This document shows, piece after piece, positions 7,618 to 10,780 of a stretch of DNA of 10,780 nucleotides. A program made the position numbers and the translations under genes. Every line of letters starts with the position of its first letter. Positions within the stretch are counted from its first letter, which is position 1. The notes beneath the pieces were generated by a model. It had not been told where the DNA came from. It did not search any database and worked only from the letters and a program-made list of their open reading frames with translations. This DNA is from Methylococcaceae bacterium (GTDB lineage Bacteria; Pseudomonadota; Gammaproteobacteria; Methylococcales; Methylomonadaceae): NCBI GenBank assembly GCA_003155565.1, contig PMDM01000153.1:2388-13167 (forward strand), given 5' to 3'.

Positions 7618-8091
7618 ATGCCATTATCAGAAACATTTACACCAGAGCGCTTTATAGAATTCATTTTAAACCACTATATTTTGGCGCTTGCGCTGGTGGT
7701 AGTGACTTATTTGTTAATTCAGGAATTATTCGACTCGGCGCTTAAAAAATTTGGCTTTGTGTCGCCATTGCTGGCTGTAACCAAAATGAACAATGGCAAT
7801 ACCGTGGTTATTGACGTGCGTGAACACGATGAGTTCAATAAAGGTCATATAGACAGTGCAGTAAACCTGCCGCTTAGTAAAATAAAAGAACAAATATCTA
7901 GCTTTGACGCTTACAAAAACAATCAAGTCCTGATTGTTTGCCAGGACGGCACACGCTCAGCCACGACTGGAAAAATAATCACCAAAGCCGGACATAAGGA
8001 TGTTTTTGTCATTACAGGCGGTATGCAATCCTGGCAGGAAGATTATAAATTACCCATTAAAGTCAACCGTAAAAGCAAGGCTGGCGCTTGA
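7618..8091 (+). CDS. yibN: Membrane-anchored rhodanese-like protein (YibN type)
   Basis: Single-domain rhodanese (sulfurtransferase fold) of 157 residues with one N-terminal membrane helix (about 17-36, hydrophobic run NHYILALALVVVTYLLIQ). The rhodanese domain covers about 50-150. It carries the VVIDVREHDEFNKGHIDSAVNLP block near 63-85, the active-site cysteine C108 in VLIVCQDGTRSA, and a closing GGMQSWQ. The intact cysteine is consistent with persulfide transfer, but the substrate of YibN is not established. The position upstream of secB and divergent from gpmI matches yibN in E. coli. A glutaredoxin gene (grxC) usually lies between yibN and secB; here only 50 bp separate the two and grxC is missing. 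No Shine-Dalgarno sequence is visible before the ATG, and the upstream bases are mainly A, C and T. Confidence 0.88.
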   Translation: MPLSETFTPERFIEFILNHYILALALVVVTYLLIQELFDSALKKFGFVSPLLAVTKMNNGNTVVIDVREHDEFNKGHIDSAVNLPLSKIKEQISSFDAYKNNQVLIVCQDGTRSATTGKIITKAGHKDVFVITGGMQSWQEDYKLPIKVNRKSKAGA

Positions 8092-8141
8092 TATTTGTAA
8101 GCAAGCTTAAATAAACACAACCCCACATCCAACACATCAAC

Positions 8142-8612
8142 ATGGCCGAAGAAAACAACACCCCAGAAAAGCAATTTTCCATCCAGAAGGTTTACACCAA
8201 AGACCTGTCTTTTGAGACTCCCAACGCACCGAAAATTTTCCGTGAAAAGTGGGAACCTACGGTAGACTTCAACCTGGGTACACACGTTGACAAGCTGGAC
8301 GAAACCGCCTTTGAAGTCACATTAACCGTGACAATCACCGTCAAAAGCGTAGACACCACCGCTTATCTGGTCGAAGTCAACCAAGCCGGGATTTTCACTT
8401 TAGATAATTTTACCGAACAAGAAATGGGGCCTATGCTAGGTAGCTTTTGCCCTAATATCCTGTTCCCTTATGCACGGGAAGTTGTCTCTGATCTAGTCGC
8501 AAAAGGTGGCTTTCCCCAGTTGCTGCTTGCGCCCGTCAATTTTGATGCACTGTACGGTCAACATCTGCAACAAGTACAACAACAAGCGGCTGGATCGAAC
8601 ACCATCAACTAA
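8142..8612 (+). CDS. secB: Protein-export chaperone SecB
   Basis: Cytoplasmic homotetrameric chaperone that keeps precursor proteins unfolded and hands them to SecA at the Sec translocase. The 156 residues match SecB in length and in landmarks: FSIQKVYTKDLSFETPNAP near 12-30, the acidic beta-sheet face about 40-75, EVNQAGIFTL near 78-87, GSFCPNILFPYAREVVSDLV near 100-119 and GGFPQLLLAPVNFDALY near 122-138. The glutamine-rich tail (QHLQQVQQQ) is also usual. The gene follows yibN after 50 bp and precedes gpsA by 17 bp, so all three probably form one transcript. The A/C-rich leader shows no convincing ribosome binding site, although the ATG is certain from the protein alignment to the family. 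Confidence 0.97.
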   Translation: MAEENNTPEKQFSIQKVYTKDLSFETPNAPKIFREKWEPTVDFNLGTHVDKLDETAFEVTLTVTITVKSVDTTAYLVEVNQAGIFTLDNFTEQEMGPMLGSFCPNILFPYAREVVSDLVAKGGFPQLLLAPVNFDALYGQHLQQVQQQAAGSNTIN

Positions 8613-8629
8613 ATGCTTGGTCAATAAGC

Positions 8630-9631
8630 TTGAGCCAAAAAATAGCCCTGCTCGGCGCAGGTTCATGGGGTACGGCACTGGCTATTCTGGCTGCGAGAAA
8701 CGGTTGCCAAGTTATGTTGTGGGGGCATAACGAAGAGCATATCGCGGCTCTCGCCAAAGAAAGGAGGAACCAGCGTTACCTGCCTGATCTAGCCTTTCCA
8801 GAACAAATAGCCGTTACCTCCGACCTGAAGCAAGCCGCAGAGTTTAGCGACCTTATATTAATATCAGTACCCAGCCACGCCTTCAAAAGCACCCTGCTTG
8901 ATCTCAAGCCCCATGTCTCGGCTAAAGGCCTAAAAATAGCCTGGGCGACCAAAGGTTTTAACCCTGAGGATGGTTGCTTGCTGCATCAAGTTGTGGCTGA
9001 TGTCTTCTCACCAAACACACCTGCCGCCATCCTTTCCGGCCCTACTTTTGCCCGTGAGGTCGCCGCAAACCTCCCTACCGCCATTACTGTTGCCTCAAAG
9101 CAAGCCGAATTTGCAGATCAACTAGCAGACATCGTGCACAGCGACCGTTTCCGGGCGTATACCAGTGCCGACATCATTGGTGTAGAAGTCGGCGGCGCTG
9201 TCAAAAATGTCCTGGCGATTGCCGCCGGTATTGCCGATGGCCTGGGCTTTGGTGCCAACACCCGTGCGGCATTGATTACGCGCGGCCTTAACGAGATCAT
9301 GCGTTTGGGGATTAAACTTGGTGGAAAACAAGAAACATTTATTGGCTTGGCTGGCTTGGGTGATCTTGTGTTGACCTGCACCGATAATCAGTCCAGAAAC
9401 CGTCGTTTTGGTTTGGCATTAGGCCAAGGCAGAAGCAGAATGTCTATCATTAACGAGATTGGCCAGGAAATTGAAGGCATCTCAGCCGCCAAGGAAACCT
9501 TACTCCTCGCCAAACGACATAGCATAGACATGCCAATCACCGAGCAAACCTACAAGGTCTTATACGAAAACCTGAATCCATTAAGTGCCGTGCAAAACCT
9601 GCTTGCCCGCGAACAGAAAGCTGAATCTTAA
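8630..9631 (+). CDS. gpsA: Glycerol-3-phosphate dehydrogenase [NAD(P)+]
   Basis: Cytoplasmic enzyme reducing dihydroxyacetone phosphate to sn-glycerol-3-phosphate, the backbone for phospholipid synthesis. The 333 residues match the family length. The N-terminal Rossmann domain begins with KIALLGAGSWGTALA (GxGxxG at 9-14). SVPSHAF lies near 79-85, WATKGF at 105-110 and SGPTFAREVA at 136-145. The C-terminal domain has the catalytic lysine K192 in VGGAVKNVLAIAAG and the GLGDLVLTCTDNQSRNRRFG block near 242-261. The start is TTG at 8630. No in-frame ATG occurs upstream after the secB stop, and later starts would delete the nucleotide-binding strand. No strong ribosome binding site is seen. The 17-bp gap to secB implies co-transcription and perhaps translational coupling. 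cysE, often the next gene in enterics, is absent. Confidence 0.95.
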   Translation: MSQKIALLGAGSWGTALAILAARNGCQVMLWGHNEEHIAALAKERRNQRYLPDLAFPEQIAVTSDLKQAAEFSDLILISVPSHAFKSTLLDLKPHVSAKGLKIAWATKGFNPEDGCLLHQVVADVFSPNTPAAILSGPTFAREVAANLPTAITVASKQAEFADQLADIVHSDRFRAYTSADIIGVEVGGAVKNVLAIAAGIADGLGFGANTRAALITRGLNEIMRLGIKLGGKQETFIGLAGLGDLVLTCTDNQSRNRRFGLALGQGRSRMSIINEIGQEIEGISAAKETLLLAKRHSIDMPITEQTYKVLYENLNPLSAVQNLLAREQKAES

Positions 9632-9655
9632 CTGCTTTTGAATTGTAGTAGCCAG

Positions 9656-9678
9656 GGTGGGCAGGCTTTTTGCCCACC
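9656..9678 (+). repeat. 8-bp perfect hairpin downstream of gpsA (REP-like or weak terminator)
   Basis: GGTGGGCA (9656-9663) and TGCCCACC (9671-9678) pair perfectly around a 7-nt loop, 25 bp after the gpsA stop. No T-tract follows, so it is not a textbook rho-independent terminator. The GGTGGGCA...TGCCCACC form resembles common extragenic palindromes, and it could still stabilise or end the secB-gpsA transcript. Confidence 0.5.
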
Positions 9679-9681
9679 ATT

Positions 9682-9907
9682 GGCATCATTTCGCGTGGGC
9701 TGAAAAAGATTGCGACCGCCTTCCATCTGACCGGACTGGCTGATTTTTGAGGACGGCGAACGGAATTTGCCCAATAGCCTACAATTGAAGTTTGAGGTGG
9801 TCAGCCAGATGTCGGACAATGACCAACCTGCCATCCAGTCGTTAATTGACGGCATGATCTTGAAGCATACCGCCCATCAGTTGATGGCTGGCAGCAAAAG
9901 CCGATAA
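9682..9907 (+). pseudogene. Frameshifted C-terminal relic of an XRE-family (helix-turn-helix) regulator
   Basis: Two reading frames together spell the end of a small Cro/C1-type repressor. The first frame gives ISRGLKKIATAFHLT (about 9688-9732), like the last helices of an HTH domain. A +1 frame change near 9733 continues with DWLIFEDGERNLP, then LKFEVVSQMSDNDQPAIQSL and LIDGMILKHTAHQL, to a TAA at 9905-9907. The pattern 'HTH end, short acidic linker, LxxFExVSQ...xxxLIDGxILK' is typical of about 110-residue XRE regulators. The N-terminal half with the recognition helix is not present upstream, where a hairpin is found instead. The gene is thus truncated and frameshifted and cannot make a DNA-binding protein. 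A single base error could explain the frameshift but not the missing half. The assignment is from pattern memory. Confidence 0.6.
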
Positions 9908-10015
9908 GCCTGCCAACCTGATGGGACAGAGTAATGGTTGCCGAACACGGCTAATTTATTGCCCCATTTTTATTAGGCGGAAACCTATGCAAACACCGCG
10001 TACGGCGGGTCAATC
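9908..10015. other. Intergenic sequence without recognisable features
   Basis: This piece joins the XRE relic to the repeat cluster. It contains no open frame with family character, no clear promoter and no strong hairpin. A short near-palindrome (CCGCGTACGG, close to 10000) is too small to interpret. Confidence 0.5.
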
Positions 10016-10088
10016 GTAGGGCGTGGTTAGCCGCGCAAACCCACTGCGCCTAAGCAACTACTAGTGTTCATGCACGGCGTAACCCGCC
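10016..10088 (-). repeat. Palindromic dispersed repeat, copy B
   Basis: Read on the minus strand it starts GGCGGGTTACGCCGTGCA and ends TGCGCGGCTAACCACGCCCTAC. It matches copy A (3010-3083) over its whole length, including the internal stretches AGTTGCTT and CAGTGG, with about ten substitutions and one indel. The arms pair as in copy A, with a bulged C. The first of four palindromes packed into about 300 bp. Confidence 0.8.
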
Positions 10089-10109
10089 GAATGCGGTTAA
10101 CTTCGATAT

Positions 10110-10182
10110 GGTGGATTACGCCGCGCGGGGACTCTTTATTTGTCCGACGGCTGGATGACTTGCGCGTCCAATCCACCCTACA
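10110..10182 (+). repeat. Palindromic dispersed repeat, copy C (divergent relative of A and B)
   Basis: It opens GGTGGATTACGCCGCGC and closes CCAATCCACCCTACAA, the same end pattern as A and B and almost the same length (73 bp). The outer arms GGTGGATT and AATCCACC pair perfectly over 8 bp, with GCGC also available inside. The central part differs from A and B, so it is a subfamily member or an older copy. It faces copy B. Confidence 0.7.
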
Positions 10183-10193
10183 ATGCCACCATA

Positions 10194-10253
10194 ATTGCAC
10201 CATTCCCGTTATGCCGCGCCGAACACTGGCGTTTTTATTGGGAATAGTGCAAT
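10194..10253. repeat. 60-bp inverted repeat E
   Basis: ATTGCACCATTCCC (10194-10207) and GGGAATAGTGCAAT (10240-10253) are 14-bp arms with one mismatch around a 32-nt loop. The loop holds a smaller CGCC/GGCG pairing (10217-10231). The right arm abuts repeat D. It does not share the TTACGCCGCGC ends of A-C, so it appears to be a different element. Confidence 0.65.
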
Positions 10254-10322
10254 AGGATATGCCGAGGAACGAGGCGCATCGTTCGCGATTGATGCGCTTC
10301 CCTTCGTTCAACACATCCTACA
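10253..10322. repeat. Palindromic repeat D (GGATxTG...CACATCCTAC type)
   Basis: GCGCATC (10274-10280) pairs with GATGCGC (10291-10297) around a 10-nt loop. GAACGA (10267-10272) pairs with TCGTTC (10304-10309), and GGATATG (10255-10261) with CACATCC (10312-10318) using one G-T wobble. The right arm carries extra bases that bulge out. The whole is a long imperfect hairpin. From memory, similar elements are scattered through gammaproteobacterial intergenic DNA. Confidence 0.7.
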
Positions 10323-10395
10323 ATCCTACAGACCAAACCAAGGAAACCCCAGCCTTTTGATGTCAGCCCGGAGTTTCTATGACGCACAAAGAAAG

Positions 10396-10780
10396 TTAAT
10401 TTTTAGACTTGAGCAAATCCCTGATTTCAGTCAATAACAACTCTTCCTTGGTTGGCGCTGGCGGAACTTCTGGTGCGGGTGGCGTTTCTTTTTTCATTTT
10501 GTTCATCATCTTTATGGCCATAAAGATGGCAAATGCAACTATGGTAAAATCTACAATTGTTTGGATAAAATTACCATAATTCAGCAAGACGGCAGGCGTT
10601 TTCTCATCGACGGCTTCCTTCAATGTGATCGAAAGTTTGGTGAAATCAACCCCACCCATCAATAACCCAATTGGTGGCATAATTACGTCAGCGACAACAG
10701 ATGAAACGATTTTACCAAACGCACCACCGATGATAACACCGACGGCCATATCTACTACATTGCCTTTCATGGCAAATTCT
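10396..10780 (-). CDS. mscL: Large-conductance mechanosensitive channel MscL (first codons outside window)
   Basis: Inner-membrane homopentameric channel that opens under membrane tension and releases solutes after hypo-osmotic shock. The frame is open to the right edge, and the codons before the internal Met at 10770 read EFA, giving [10 protein letters not shown]. This matches the REFAMRGNVVD of the E. coli protein, so the Met is internal and about ten N-terminal residues lie beyond the window. Visible parts are TM1 ([22 protein letters not shown], then DVIMPPIG), the periplasmic loop with [14 protein letters not shown]2 ([24 protein letters not shown]), a Pro-rich linker ([15 protein letters not shown]) and the C-terminal helix [14 protein letters not shown]. 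No clear terminator follows the stop, and the downstream DNA leads into the repeat cluster. Confidence 0.96.
   Translation of the reverse strand, partial: EFAMKGNVVDMAVGVIIGGAFGKIVSSVVADVIMPPIGLLMGGVDFTKLSITLKEAVDEKTPAVLLNYGNFIQTIVDFTIVAFAIFMAIKMMNKMKKETPPAPEVPPAPTKEELLLTEIRDLLKSKN

Noticed and set aside
8098..8111. Small palindrome TAAGC-AA-GCTTA before secB
   Set aside because: The arms are only 5 bp with a 2-nt loop, as expected by chance.
9628..9855. Minus-strand open frame of 75 codons
   Set aside because: It is the shadow of the XRE relic, whose plus-strand frames show family-like sequence.
10027..10314. Minus-strand open frame of 95 codons in the repeat cluster
   Set aside because: It is made of repeats B, C, E and part of D, has no domain character, and is explained by their GC-rich palindromes.
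10016..10322. CRISPR array
   Set aside because: The repeats differ from each other, alternate in orientation and are not separated by uniform spacers; no cas gene is near.
10343..10380. Possible mscL terminator (GAAACTCC/GGGGTTTC on the minus strand)
   Set aside because: The stem is short with a G-T pair, has a large unpaired centre and no T-tract, so it does not meet terminator criteria.

Overview
The window is ordinary chromosomal DNA of a gammaproteobacterium with moderate GC content. The best evidence is the block gpmI-envC (minus strand) divergent from yibN-like rhodanese-secB-gpsA (plus strand), the arrangement also known around these genes in Escherichia coli and, in related form, in Pseudomonas. 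A CysI-type sulfite/nitrite reductase overlapping a DUF934 gene, and intergenic palindromes of the GGxGGxTTACGC...CCACCCTAC type, would suit an environmental lineage such as Methylococcales or Thiotrichales. The genus cannot be fixed from this sequence.

Layout. 1-759 (minus): start of an NhaD-type Na+/H+ antiporter gene, cut by the window edge. 760-916: short divergent control region with a good sigma70-type promoter for the rightward genes and an imperfect 20-bp palindrome midway. 917-3008 (plus): siroheme/4Fe-4S sulfite (or nitrite) reductase and a DUF934 protein, overlapping by 14 bp, followed by a repeat-type palindrome and a hairpin terminator. 3144-7350 (minus): ctpA-like S41 protease, EnvC-like amidase activator and cofactor-independent phosphoglycerate mutase, read in the order gpmI, envC, ctpA. 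7351-7617: divergent control region. 7618-9631 (plus): membrane-anchored rhodanese, SecB chaperone and glycerol-3-phosphate dehydrogenase GpsA. 9632-10395: a 764-bp stretch with no intact gene, holding a frameshifted relic of an XRE-type regulator and at least four palindromic repeats. 10396-10780 (minus): mscL, missing only its first codons.

How the genes fit together. The reductase pair serves sulfur (possibly nitrogen) assimilation. GpmI is glycolytic/gluconeogenic. EnvC and CtpA act in the periplasm on cell-wall splitting and protein processing. SecB delivers unfolded precursors to the Sec translocase. GpsA makes sn-glycerol-3-phosphate for phospholipids. NhaD and MscL deal with sodium/pH and osmotic stress.

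I found no CRISPR array, tRNA, rRNA, insertion sequence, prophage or defence system, and nothing that looks like an undescribed multi-gene system. The most unusual material is the palindrome cluster at 10016-10322, which has a close relative at 3010-3083; the XRE relic beside it; the absence of grxC and cysE from an otherwise conserved neighbourhood; and the palindrome between the nhaD and cysI promoters.
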